Source of the DNA: Syntrophobacterales bacterium
GTDB lineage: Bacteria; Desulfobacterota; Syntrophia; Syntrophales; UBA6807
Direction: 5' to 3'
NCBI GenBank assembly: GCA_021159265.1
Contig: JAGGSD010000118.1
Location: forward strand, 1 to 10,494
Length of the DNA stretch: 10,494 nucleotides
Below the pieces are notes generated by a model, which was given only the letters and a program-made list of their open reading frames with translations, ran no database searches and was not told where the DNA came from. Below, piece by piece: positions 1 through 6,461 of this stretch. Positions within the stretch are counted from its first letter, which is position 1, and every line of letters starts with the position of its first letter. The position numbers and the translations under genes are program-made.

Positions 1-53
1 ATTTACGAGAAAAGCGTCAGCTTCGTCAGGCCTGAAACAAAATCTGGAGCCAA
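1..53. repeat. 53-base dispersed repeat, left copy
   Basis: This segment matches 10442-10494 in direct orientation at 49 of 53 positions. Differences are at 23, 24, 30 and 31. A 10-base perfect palindrome, TCAGGCCTGA, lies at 26-35; in the right copy it reads TCAGTACTGA, still perfectly palindromic because both centre bases changed together. The left copy may extend upstream of the window, so its true left boundary is unknown. The family is not recognised. Confidence 0.85.
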
Positions 54-87
54 ATTGACAATTATTTGCGAAAATGAGCATTTTTGA
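1..87 (+). other. Possible 3' end of a small ORF running through the repeat
   Basis: Frame 1 is open from the window edge to a TGA at 85-87, reading IYEKSVSFV at its start and ending LTIICENEHF. The right repeat copy is open in the same frame. The four differences between copies change three residues (F to S, R to S, P to T), so protein conservation is not demonstrated. It may be chance readthrough of a repeat. No start is visible inside the window. Confidence 0.15.
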
Positions 88-121
88 CGAGGACTTCAGG
101 TCTTTAATGCCGCCTTTGTCC

Positions 122-149
122 TTAACCCTGAACGCTGAACCATGAACCT
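122..149. repeat. Heptad repeat tract, four units
   Basis: Four tandem 7-base units with consensus TGAACCN occupy this stretch (first unit TTAACCC, then TGAACGC, TGAACCA, TGAACCT). It runs into TGTGAACGGTTAC, whose reverse complement recurs near the right end of the window at 10383-10401. It belongs to the same class of degenerate heptads found upstream of tgt, yajC, secF and pyrB. It lies 90 bases ahead of the first gene, farther away than the others. Confidence 0.7.
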
Positions 150-169
150 GTGAACGGTTACCAAATGTT

Positions 170-196
170 TTTGTGGTCTTCGTGTTCTTAGTGGTG
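170..196. repeat. Nonamer repeat tract, three units
   Basis: Three consecutive 9-base units fit TTNGTGNTN: TTTGTGGTC, TTCGTGTTC and TTAGTGGTG. This is a different period from the heptads nearby. A related CCAC/CAGAC pattern in the opposite sense lies just after the DUF2065 gene at 426-453, so the small gene is bracketed by short-period repeats. Its function is unknown. Confidence 0.5.
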
Positions 197-208
197 ATTA
201 ATAATCAC
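194..208. promoter_or_regulatory. 15-base palindrome upstream of the DUF2065 gene
   Basis: GTGATTA at 194-200 and TAATCAC at 202-208 are perfect inverted 7-mers around a single central A. Position (31 bases before the ATG at 240) and symmetry fit a protein operator or part of a promoter region. No well-spaced sigma-70 promoter is apparent nearby. It could equally be part of the repeat material that ends at 196. Confidence 0.25.
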
Positions 209-239
209 GTAAGTTAATAACATTAAGGATTTAGTAACA

Positions 240-425
240 ATGAAATTTTTTCTTTGCGTTCTTGGAATGGTTTTGATAGTCGAGGGGCTCCCCTATTTTG
301 CCTTTCCCGAACAGATTAAGACCTACCTTTTAAAAGTGTCTGAAATCCCCGACGGTACACTGAGAATCTTTGGATTCTTTTCCATTCTTGGCGGGCTGAT
401 GCTTGTTTATTTCGGAAAGAATTAA
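240..425 (+). CDS. DUF2065 family small inner-membrane protein
   Basis: This is a 61-residue protein of the DUF2065 (YjeT-like) type, whose function is not established. A hydrophobic N-terminal segment (about residues 3-16) begins with FFLCVLGMVLIVEG, followed by a short loop with FPEQ, then a second hydrophobic segment (about 42-58) including GGLMLVYFG. That is the usual two-helix hairpin and usual length for the family. A Shine-Dalgarno-like AAGGA at 225-229 supports the ATG, with a rather long 10-base spacer. It precedes queA by 57 bases on the same strand, but repeats on both sides suggest it may be transcribed separately. The frame is intact. Family assignment is fairly secure; cellular role is not. 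Confidence 0.8.
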   Translation: MKFFLCVLGMVLIVEGLPYFAFPEQIKTYLLKVSEIPDGTLRIFGFFSILGGLMLVYFGKN

Positions 426-453
426 CCACAGACCCACGCAGACGTCCACAGAC
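426..453. repeat. Short CCAC..CAGAC repeat tract after the DUF2065 gene
   Basis: Starting directly after the TAA stop (423-425), the motif CCAC(GC)AGAC occurs three times: CCACAGAC, CCACGCAGAC and GTCCACAGAC, with period 8 to 10. It resembles the reverse complement of the 9-base tract at 170-196. It fills about half of the spacer before queA. No terminator is seen here. Confidence 0.45.
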
Positions 454-482
454 ATTGTAGCTGTTAACCTATTGAGATTATT

Positions 483-1523
483 ATGAAGACTGAAGATTTT
501 GATTTTAAACTTCCGCAAGCATTAATAGCACAATATCCATGCGAACCACGTGATAAGGCACGGATGATGATTGTAAACAGAAAACAGAGATCCATAAAGT
601 GCGGATATTTCCGAGATATTTCTGGCTATTTGAATAAGGATGACACTCTGATCATTAATGATTCCAAGGTGATCCCGGCAAGATTGTTTGGAAAAAAACC
701 GACGGGAGGAATGATTGAAATTCTCCTTCTGTCAAGAAAAGATGAAGGATCTCCTCATTTTCAAATATGGGAAGCGCTGCTGCGCCCTGCAAAAAGAGTT
801 AAAATTGGGACTGAGATCGTTTTCGGCGAAGAATCCTCAGCCAAAATCACTAAAAGAATATCGGACAAGAAATGGCTTCTCAATTTTCAAACAGAAATTA
901 GTTTTGAACATTTTCTCGAGAAATACGGAAGGGCGCCCCTTCCCCCTTATATTAAAAGGGATAAAACACATGGGACAAATTTTCATGATCTTACACGATA
1001 TCAGACAGTTTACGCCAGAATGCCGGGTTCGGTAGCTGCGCCTACAGCCGGTCTGCACTTTTCCAAAGAAATCCTGAAGAAAATGAGAGATCACGGAGTT
1101 CAGATTGCACCGGTAACGCTGCATGTAGGATACGGAACTTTTCTCCCGATAGAAACGCTTCATGTGGAAGACCACTTAATGGAGAGTGAATATTTTGAAT
1201 TAAGCAAAGAAACCGCAGATATTGTAAACGAAGCAAAAAGGCTGACAGCCGTCGGGACAACCTCAACAAGAGTGCTTGAATCACTGACTGACCGGCAGGG
1301 AAAGGTAAAATCATCATCCGGGTACACCAATCTTTTTATCCATCCAGGTTATCAGTTTAAAAAGGTGGACAGACTCATAACCAACTTTCATCTTCCTAAA
1401 TCGTCCCTTTTTCTTCTGGTATGCGCTTTCGCAGGCACGGAGTTAATGAAAAAAGCTTACAAAAAAGCAATAGAAGAAAAGTTTCGTTTTTACAGTTACG
1501 GGGATTGTATGCTCATTATTTAG
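483..1523 (+). CDS. queA: S-adenosylmethionine:tRNA ribosyltransferase-isomerase QueA
   Basis: QueA transfers and isomerises the ribosyl moiety of S-adenosylmethionine onto preQ1 in tRNA, giving epoxyqueuosine at the wobble position of GUN-anticodon tRNAs. It acts in the cytoplasm, after Tgt. The 346-residue length is normal. Family motifs run in order: YGRAPLPPYI (148-157), RYQTVYA (172-178), GSVAAPTAGLHF (182-193), LHVGYGTF (213-220), MESEYF (233-238), GTTSTRVLE (258-266), TNFHLPKSSL (300-309) and the C-terminal RFYSYGDCMLI (335-345). The N-terminus, with DFKLPQALIAQYP, matches the usual family start, so the ATG is chosen even though its Shine-Dalgarno is weak (a GAG near 475). tgt follows on the same strand after a 293-base repeat-filled spacer, consistent with a shared pathway. 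No truncation or frameshift is seen. Confidence 0.97.
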   Translation: MKTEDFDFKLPQALIAQYPCEPRDKARMMIVNRKQRSIKCGYFRDISGYLNKDDTLIINDSKVIPARLFGKKPTGGMIEILLLSRKDEGSPHFQIWEALLRPAKRVKIGTEIVFGEESSAKITKRISDKKWLLNFQTEISFEHFLEKYGRAPLPPYIKRDKTHGTNFHDLTRYQTVYARMPGSVAAPTAGLHFSKEILKKMRDHGVQIAPVTLHVGYGTFLPIETLHVEDHLMESEYFELSKETADIVNEAKRLTAVGTTSTRVLESLTDRQGKVKSSSGYTNLFIHPGYQFKKVDRLITNFHLPKSSLFLLVCAFAGTELMKKAYKKAIEEKFRFYSYGDCMLII

Positions 1524-1532
1524 GCTAAAGGG

Positions 1533-1802
1533 ACAAGGTTCAAGGAACAAGGATCAAGGTGCAAGGTGCAAGGTATAGGATTAGAGTCTTTATCTTCAAC
1601 AACTGCGTTTTTCGCGCAGATGTTGGTATCAGGGATCGGGAATCAGGGATCAGCCGGGTTTTTACAACATATTGTGCAAAAGCCCAATGGGTAATCGCTG
1701 TTTTTTACTGACACCTGATAACAACTTTGCGGCTTTGCCGCATTAGAGCTTTTACCTTGATTCTTAATCCTCGATCCTTGTTCCTGTGTCCTTTGATCTT
1801 TA
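1533..1802. repeat. Long imperfect inverted repeat between queA and tgt
   Basis: Six tandem heptads of type NCAAGGN (1533-1574) face seven degenerate heptads of the complementary type NCCTTGN (1754-1802). The arms share an exact 13-mer, AGGAACAAGGATC at 1543-1555, with its complement at 1773-1785. Inside lie a second inverted pair (1622-1633 with 1714-1725, 11 of 12), another heptad run of ATCAGGG type (1628-1655), and three local hairpins: 1597-1607 with 1615-1625 (one mismatch), 1656-1685 (imperfect), and TGCGGC/GCCGCA at 1728-1742. No U-run follows any stem, so this is not an obvious terminator. No gene is seen in the spacer. Confidence 0.8.
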
Positions 1803-1816
1803 GGCGAAAAAGTATT

Positions 1817-2920
1817 ATGGATTTTCAATTTAAACTACTGAAAAAGGACAAAAGTTCTAACGCCCGCCTCGGCAAGATCACAACCCCCCACGGGGAGGTG
1901 AATACCCCGGTTTTCATGCCCGTCGGCACTCAGGGAACGGTAAAATCTCTCACACCGGAAAGAGTGAGAGAGCTGGGAGCAGAAATAATATTGAGCAATA
2001 CGTATCATCTTTATCTCAGACCGGGACATACATTAATAAAGGACCTTGGAGGGCTGCATCAGTTTATGCACTGGAAATATCCGATACTGACCGACAGCGG
2101 TGGATTTCAGGTTTATAGTCTTAGCACGCTGAGAAAAATAACAAATGACGGAGTTGAATTTCAATCACACATAGATGGATCAAAACATTTTCTAAGTCCC
2201 GAAATGTCCATAGAAATTCAGGAGGCTCTCGGTTCCGACATTATGATGTGTTTTGATGAATGCACTCCCTACCCTGCCGATTTTAATTATGCTGAAAAAT
2301 CGCTGGATATGACAATACAATGGGCCAGGAGATGTAAGAAGGCCAAAAATGATAACTATCAGGCTCTTTTCGGAATTGTTCAGGGGGGCATTCATCATGA
2401 ATTGAGGAAAAGAGGAGTCGAGGAGATAGCAAATATCGGTTTTGACGGATACGCCCTTGGGGGTTTGAGCGTAGGAGAACCCAAGAATCTTATTATGGAA
2501 ATCATGGAAACAATAGTTCCACTTATGCCGGAAGAAAAGCCCCGATACCTTATGGGCATTGGTATGCCGGAGGATATCGTTGAATCTGTTTATCATGGAG
2601 TCGATATGTTCGACTGTGTTATTCCCACGAGGAATGCAAGGAACGGAATGTTATTTACAAACAGTGGAAATATTGTTATAAAGCACGCTCGTTATCGGAA
2701 TGATGAATTACCGCTTGACAGTCAATGCGACTGTTATACGTGTAAAAATTATTCCCGGGCATATTTAAGGCACCTGTTTCAAGCGAAAGAAATCCTGGCA
2801 GTTGTTTTGAATACGATTCACAATATCAGATATTTTATGAATCTGATGGAAAATATCAGAAACGCCATAAAAAACGATAACTACGAAGCCTTCAGAAAAA
2901 AATTTAAACATGAAACTTGA
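1817..2920 (+). CDS. tgt: Queuine (preQ1) tRNA-guanine transglycosylase Tgt
   Basis: Tgt exchanges the wobble guanine of GUN-anticodon tRNAs for preQ1, the step before QueA. From the ATG at 1817 it has 367 residues. Visible motifs: MPVGTQGTVK (34-43), TDSGGFQV (92-99) with catalytic Asp93, FGIVQGG (185-191), LGGLSVGE (214-221), DMFDCVIPTRNARNG (263-277) with the nucleophile expected at Asp266, and the zinc site Cys304, Cys306, Cys309 and His335. The frame is open upstream to 1727, but that stretch translates repeat DNA and lacks family similarity, so it is excluded. The heptad tract ends 14 bases before the ATG and no strong Shine-Dalgarno is visible. The last residues (HET) and the stop codon lie inside another heptad tract at 2904-2931, suggesting the C-terminus was altered by repeat growth or insertion. 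Confidence 0.96.
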   Translation: MDFQFKLLKKDKSSNARLGKITTPHGEVNTPVFMPVGTQGTVKSLTPERVRELGAEIILSNTYHLYLRPGHTLIKDLGGLHQFMHWKYPILTDSGGFQVYSLSTLRKITNDGVEFQSHIDGSKHFLSPEMSIEIQEALGSDIMMCFDECTPYPADFNYAEKSLDMTIQWARRCKKAKNDNYQALFGIVQGGIHHELRKRGVEEIANIGFDGYALGGLSVGEPKNLIMEIMETIVPLMPEEKPRYLMGIGMPEDIVESVYHGVDMFDCVIPTRNARNGMLFTNSGNIVIKHARYRNDELPLDSQCDCYTCKNYSRAYLRHLFQAKEILAVVLNTIHNIRYFMNLMENIRNAIKNDNYEAFRKKFKHET

Positions 2921-2931
2921 AACATGAAACC
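2904..2931. repeat. Heptad tract spanning the tgt stop codon
   Basis: Four tandem units (TTAACCN-like: TTAAACA, then TGAAACT, TGAAACA and TGAAACC) run from inside tgt to just before the yajC ribosome-binding site. The tgt TGA at 2918-2920 is the first three bases of the third unit. This is the only heptad tract in the window that overlaps a confident coding region. Confidence 0.75.
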
Positions 2932-2952
2932 ACTTTAAGGAGGAGAAGCACG

Positions 2953-3282
2953 ATGACAGGTTTAGCATACGCAATGGGGGGAATGGGACAAGGTGGAACA
3001 GGAGCAGGGGCAAACAATATGGGATCCATCCTGATAATGGTCGCCATTTTTGCTATCTTCTATTTCCTTCTCATCAGACCTCAACAAAAGAAGCAAAAAG
3101 AACTGACTCAAATGATTAAAAACCTTAATCATGGAGACATGGTTGTGACCATGGGGGGGCTGCATGGAAAAATTACAGGTCTTACAGATAACCTGGTTAC
3201 TCTCGAGATCACTGATAAAGTCAGAGTCAAGGTATCGAGAAGCCATATAGCCGGGGTCACACAGAAAATGCCTAAAGAATAA
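2953..3282 (+). CDS. yajC: Preprotein translocase accessory subunit YajC
   Basis: YajC is a single-span inner-membrane protein that associates with SecDF and the SecYEG translocon. The 109-residue product has a Gly/Met-rich N-terminus, one membrane helix (about 24-41, SILIMVAIFAIFYFLL), the family hallmark IRPQQKKQKE (41-50), and a small soluble domain with GDMVVTMGGLHGKI (61-74). A strong AAGGAGGAG at 2937-2945, 7 bases ahead, fixes the start at the ATG of 2953. The frame extends to a TTG at 2917 inside tgt, which is rejected because it reads through the heptad tract and lacks a comparable ribosome-binding site. It lies 32 bases after tgt and 20 before secD, fitting one transcript. Confidence 0.95.
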   Translation: MTGLAYAMGGMGQGGTGAGANNMGSILIMVAIFAIFYFLLIRPQQKKQKELTQMIKNLNHGDMVVTMGGLHGKITGLTDNLVTLEITDKVRVKVSRSHIAGVTQKMPKE

Positions 3283-3302
3283 TCTGAAAGGGGTAACCAT
3301 AA

Positions 3303-4907
3303 ATGTCTAAAAATATCAAGATGAGGGGAATTGTTGCCATTACAGTAGCCCTCATTGGGTTATTTTACCTCATTCCTTCAATAACAGGACACCTTCCTTC
3401 TCTATGGGAAAAATACCTGCCACACGATAAAATTCATCTGGGTCTTGATCTTCGCGGAGGAATGCACCTGGTTCTGGAAGTAGAAACTGACAAAGCAGTC
3501 GAAAGTGTTGTAGAAAGAACATCGAATACCCTCAAAGACCTTCTTATGGAAAACAGGATACACTTCAGGAAACTTGACCGCATAAATGGTTGTGTCATAA
3601 CTCTGGAATTACCTGACAGGGAAACGAGCAATCGTTTTGAGGAGGTCTTGAAAGATTCTTTCCCCAATTTAGAGAGGCAACGTTCTGAATGGATTGATGG
3701 AAGAGAAAAAGTATATTTGACAATAAAAAACAAGCAGGTTGAAGCCATAAAGAAATTTGCTGTCGAACAGAGTCTTGAAACAATTCGGAACAGGGTGGAT
3801 CAATTCGGTGTTTCGGAACCGGAAATAATTCCCCAAGGTAATGATCGTATTCTTATACAGCTTCCCGGCATAAAAGACCCAAAAAGAGCCATCAATCTGA
3901 TTGGGCAAACCGCTCTCCTGGAATTCAAACTGGTGGATGAAGAACACAGTCTGGACGAAGCTCTTAAAAGTCATATGCCACCTGTGGGAAGCATTATAGC
4001 TTATGGATACAGGAAGAACGAAACAACGGGAGAACGAAGTAAAATACCCTATTTGCTTAAGGCAAAGACACTCCTCACAGGTGACTCACTTGAAGACGCC
4101 AAAGTAAGAATAAGCAACAGGTTCGGAGAGCCTTACGTCGCATTGAAATTCAATTCACAGGGTGCGAGAGACTTTGACAGGATAACGGGAGAAAATGTTA
4201 AAAAACGCCTTGCTATTGTATTGGATGGTATCGTTCACTCAGCCCCTGTAATACAAGAGAGAATCTCAGGCGGTAATGCCCAGATTACCGGCACCTTCTC
4301 AATGGAAGAGGCCCGCGATCTGGCCATCGTTCTCAGGGCAGGCGCACTGCCGGCACCAGTCAGGATACTTGAACAAAGAACGGTGGGACCATCCTTGGGG
4401 CAGGATTCCATTGACAAAGGATTCCTATCCATCATTGCGGGAGGTATACTGGTTATTTTATTTATGATTCTGTACTACCGCTACTCGGGCCTTATCGCCA
4501 ACATCGCGCTTATACTGAATATCATTCTTATATTAGGCACCCTGGCCGCATTCAGGGCAACCTTAACACTCCCCGGAATTGCAGGAATAGTCCTTACAAT
4601 CGGCATGGCCGTTGATGCCAATGTTCTTATCTTTGAAAGGATCCGGGAAGAATTGCGTTTGGGAAAATCACCCAGGGCTGCAATAGCGGGAGGTTATTCA
4701 AAAGCTTTTATTACAATCGTAGATGCGAATATTACTACTCTTATTGCCGCAATAGTCCTGTTCCAATTTGGAACCGGACCGGTGAAGGGATTTGCCGTTA
4801 CCCTTACCATAGGTATTATATGCAGTATGTTCACCGCTATCTTTGTAACAAGAATTATTTTCGACCATTATATCTGGCACAAAAAGATTGAAATGATCAG
4901 TATATAA
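3303..4907 (+). CDS. secD: Protein translocase subunit SecD
   Basis: SecD pairs with SecF as an RND-type, proton-motive-force-driven factor that helps complete export of proteins through SecYEG. The 534 residues show an N-terminal membrane helix (about 9-28), the motif HLGLDLRGGMHL (45-56), the P1 periplasmic region with IRNRVDQFGVSEPEI (161-175), a second conserved block around VALKFNSQGARDF (279-291), and a C-terminal bundle of about five helices (374-520). The signature GMAVDANVLIFERIREE (434-450) carries the Asp-Ala-Asn residues linked to proton coupling. GAAAGGGG ahead of the ATG acts as ribosome-binding site. secF is a separate gene 108 bases on, the gap being filled by a repeat insert. 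Confidence 0.97.
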   Translation: MSKNIKMRGIVAITVALIGLFYLIPSITGHLPSLWEKYLPHDKIHLGLDLRGGMHLVLEVETDKAVESVVERTSNTLKDLLMENRIHFRKLDRINGCVITLELPDRETSNRFEEVLKDSFPNLERQRSEWIDGREKVYLTIKNKQVEAIKKFAVEQSLETIRNRVDQFGVSEPEIIPQGNDRILIQLPGIKDPKRAINLIGQTALLEFKLVDEEHSLDEALKSHMPPVGSIIAYGYRKNETTGERSKIPYLLKAKTLLTGDSLEDAKVRISNRFGEPYVALKFNSQGARDFDRITGENVKKRLAIVLDGIVHSAPVIQERISGGNAQITGTFSMEEARDLAIVLRAGALPAPVRILEQRTVGPSLGQDSIDKGFLSIIAGGILVILFMILYYRYSGLIANIALILNIILILGTLAAFRATLTLPGIAGIVLTIGMAVDANVLIFERIREELRLGKSPRAAIAGGYSKAFITIVDANITTLIAAIVLFQFGTGPVKGFAVTLTIGIICSMFTAIFVTRIIFDHYIWHKKIEMISI

Positions 4908-4912
4908 AAATC

Positions 4913-5000
4913 AGGAACAAGGTCAAAGGTTCAAGGTTAAAGATAGAGCCCAATATTTTCCTTGTACCTTGTACTTTGTTCCCTGAACCTTGAACCTGTT
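4913..5000. repeat. Converging heptad tracts between secD and secF
   Basis: Five units of AGGNNNA type (4913-4947, for example AGGAACA and AGGTTCA) are followed by six units of the complementary ACCTTGN type (4959-5000). The two tracts converge around an 11-base centre, so transcript across the gap could fold into an imperfect hairpin. The right tract ends 2 bases before the secF Shine-Dalgarno. There is no U-run, so this does not look like a terminator. Confidence 0.8.
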
Positions 5001-5015
5001 GTTAAGGAGACACGA

Positions 5016-5936
5016 ATGGAATTTATAAAACCAGGAACAAATTTTGATTTTGTCGGGAGAATGAAAATCGCATTTTCTATTTCTCTTGCCTTAATTATTA
5101 TAAGTATATTGTCGTTAATAATTCATGGAGGCCCAAACCTCGGGATTGATTTCGCCGGTGGAACCCTGGTGCAGATAAAATTTCAAGAACCAACAACCGT
5201 AAACGATATAAGAGACACACTTAAAACAATTAATCTGGGGAACAGCACCATCCAGCGATTTGGATACAGGAACAACAATGAATTCCTGATTAAAACAGAA
5301 AAGTCAAGCTCCGGCCTCAAAGGTCTGTCTGATAAAATAGGAGGGGCGCTGGCAGGCGTTTATCCAAAAGAAATGTTTGAGATAAGAAGGGTTGAAGTTG
5401 TCGGCCCCAAGGTGGGGAAGGATCTGAGAGAAAAAGGTATACTGGCAATGCTTATTGCCATGATAGGTATATTGATTTACATTACATGGCGGTTTGAATT
5501 TCGCTATGCAATCGGGTCAATTATCGCCCTTATCCATGATGTTATTATTACTGTCGGAATCTTTTCACTCTTGGATAAAGAATTTACCCTTCCCATCATT
5601 GCGGCATTGTTGACCATTATTGGTTATTCTTTAAATGATACCATTGTAGTATATGACAGAATAAGAGAAAACTCGAAATCAATAAAACGGCAGGAACTTG
5701 AACAGATAGTTAATTCAAGTATAAACCAAACATTAAGCAGAACAATACTCACATCAGGAACAACACTCCTTGTTGTTGGCGCTCTGTTTTTTTTAGGCGG
5801 CGCCGTTATCCATGACTTTGCCTTTGCCCTTCTGGTAGGAGTAGTCGTGGGCACATATTCTTCTGTTTTTATTGCCAGCCCAATTGTTCTGGCCTGGAAA
5901 AACACTAAGCCTTCAAAGAAAAAAAGGAAGAGATAA
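5016..5936 (+). CDS. secF: Protein translocase subunit SecF
   Basis: SecF is the second half of the SecDF membrane complex. From the ATG at 5016 it has 306 residues: membrane helix (about 17-36), the motif LGIDFAGGTLVQIKF (42-56), a short periplasmic domain, then about five helices (141-294) with the signature GYSLNDTIVVYDRIREN (203-219), the SecF counterpart of the SecD proton-relay motif. The C-terminus is strongly basic (KPSKKKRKR). TAAGGAGA at 5003-5010 supports this start. The frame extends upstream to 4962, but those residues are translated repeat sequence and are excluded. The next gene starts 2 bases after the stop, implying tight co-translation. Confidence 0.97.
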   Translation: MEFIKPGTNFDFVGRMKIAFSISLALIIISILSLIIHGGPNLGIDFAGGTLVQIKFQEPTTVNDIRDTLKTINLGNSTIQRFGYRNNNEFLIKTEKSSSGLKGLSDKIGGALAGVYPKEMFEIRRVEVVGPKVGKDLREKGILAMLIAMIGILIYITWRFEFRYAIGSIIALIHDVIITVGIFSLLDKEFTLPIIAALLTIIGYSLNDTIVVYDRIRENSKSIKRQELEQIVNSSINQTLSRTILTSGTTLLVVGALFFLGGAVIHDFAFALLVGVVVGTYSSVFIASPIVLAWKNTKPSKKKRKR

Positions 5937-5937
5937 A

Positions 5938-6450
5938 TTGTCACCTATTGAAACCGCGGGGATGACTGTATTTATTCTCATACTTTTTGCCGGAACATTT
6001 TCGGTTATCTTCAGTCTTCCCGGAACGGTTTTGATAGTTGCAGATGTTATAATTTACTCTTGGGTTACAGGATTCGAAAAAATTGGTTTTAAAATAATTA
6101 TTATTTTAGTATTCATATCTCTTCTTGCGGAAAGCCTCGATTTTCTGCTTGGAGCTTCGGGTGCCAGAAGATTTGGTCCATCAAAAAAAGGCGTGATTGC
6201 AGCCATCCTAGGGGGTATTGCAGGATCAGTAATTCTGACGCCTTTACTGATGGGGGCCGGCACAATTTTTGGAATGTTTCTTGGCGGTTGTACCGGCATG
6301 GTATTGGTCGAGTATTTCCATCAAAGAAAAATGAAATCTTCTTTCAGGATGGGTTATCATACTTTACTGGCAAGCGTTTCTGGAATATTATTAAAAGGAT
6401 TTTTAGCCATTGTTATGACCATCATAATTCTGGCAAACATATACGATTAA
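5938..6450 (+). CDS. DUF456 family integral membrane protein
   Basis: This is a roughly 170-residue, highly hydrophobic protein of the DUF456 type, function unknown. Visible features: a first helix region with LPGT (27-30), a second helix (about 52-66), the conserved block AESLDFLLGASGARRFGPSK (64-83), then glycine-rich helices (86-126) with ILGGIAG and FLGGCTG, and a last helix (about 150-168). The best start is TTG at 5938, with GGAAGAG at 5926-5932 in the end of secF and only one base between the secF stop and the start. An ATG at 5962 is the alternative but lacks a good ribosome-binding site. It sits between secF and lepB, 11 bases before the latter, so it is co-expressed with the export machinery; a role there is only a guess. 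Confidence 0.82.
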   Translation: MSPIETAGMTVFILILFAGTFSVIFSLPGTVLIVADVIIYSWVTGFEKIGFKIIIILVFISLLAESLDFLLGASGARRFGPSKKGVIAAILGGIAGSVILTPLLMGAGTIFGMFLGGCTGMVLVEYFHQRKMKSSFRMGYHTLLASVSGILLKGFLAIVMTIIILANIYD

Positions 6451-6461
6451 AGGACCAACAT

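Noticed and set aside
71..85. Intrinsic terminator at AAAATG-AG-CATTTT
   Set aside because: The stem is six A/T-rich pairs with only a short T-run, too weak to support a terminator call.
450..484. Promoter directly ahead of queA (TTGTAG and TATTAT)
   Set aside because: The -10-like element overlaps the ATG, so a transcript would begin inside the gene.
1533..1574. CRISPR array
   Set aside because: The units are 7 bases, degenerate and without spacers; no cas gene is present.
1727..1816. Thirty-residue N-terminal extension of Tgt
   Set aside because: It translates the heptad tract, lacks family similarity and lacks a ribosome-binding site; MDFQFKLLKK at 1817 begins the recognisable protein.
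4962..5015. Eighteen-residue N-terminal extension of SecF
   Set aside because: It is repeat DNA read in frame; TAAGGAGA at 5003-5010 points to the ATG at 5016.
6288..6461. N-terminal extension of LepB overlapping the DUF456 gene
   Set aside because: LepB homology starts at the ATG of 6462, which has its own ribosome-binding site; the extension is an out-of-frame reading of the preceding gene.
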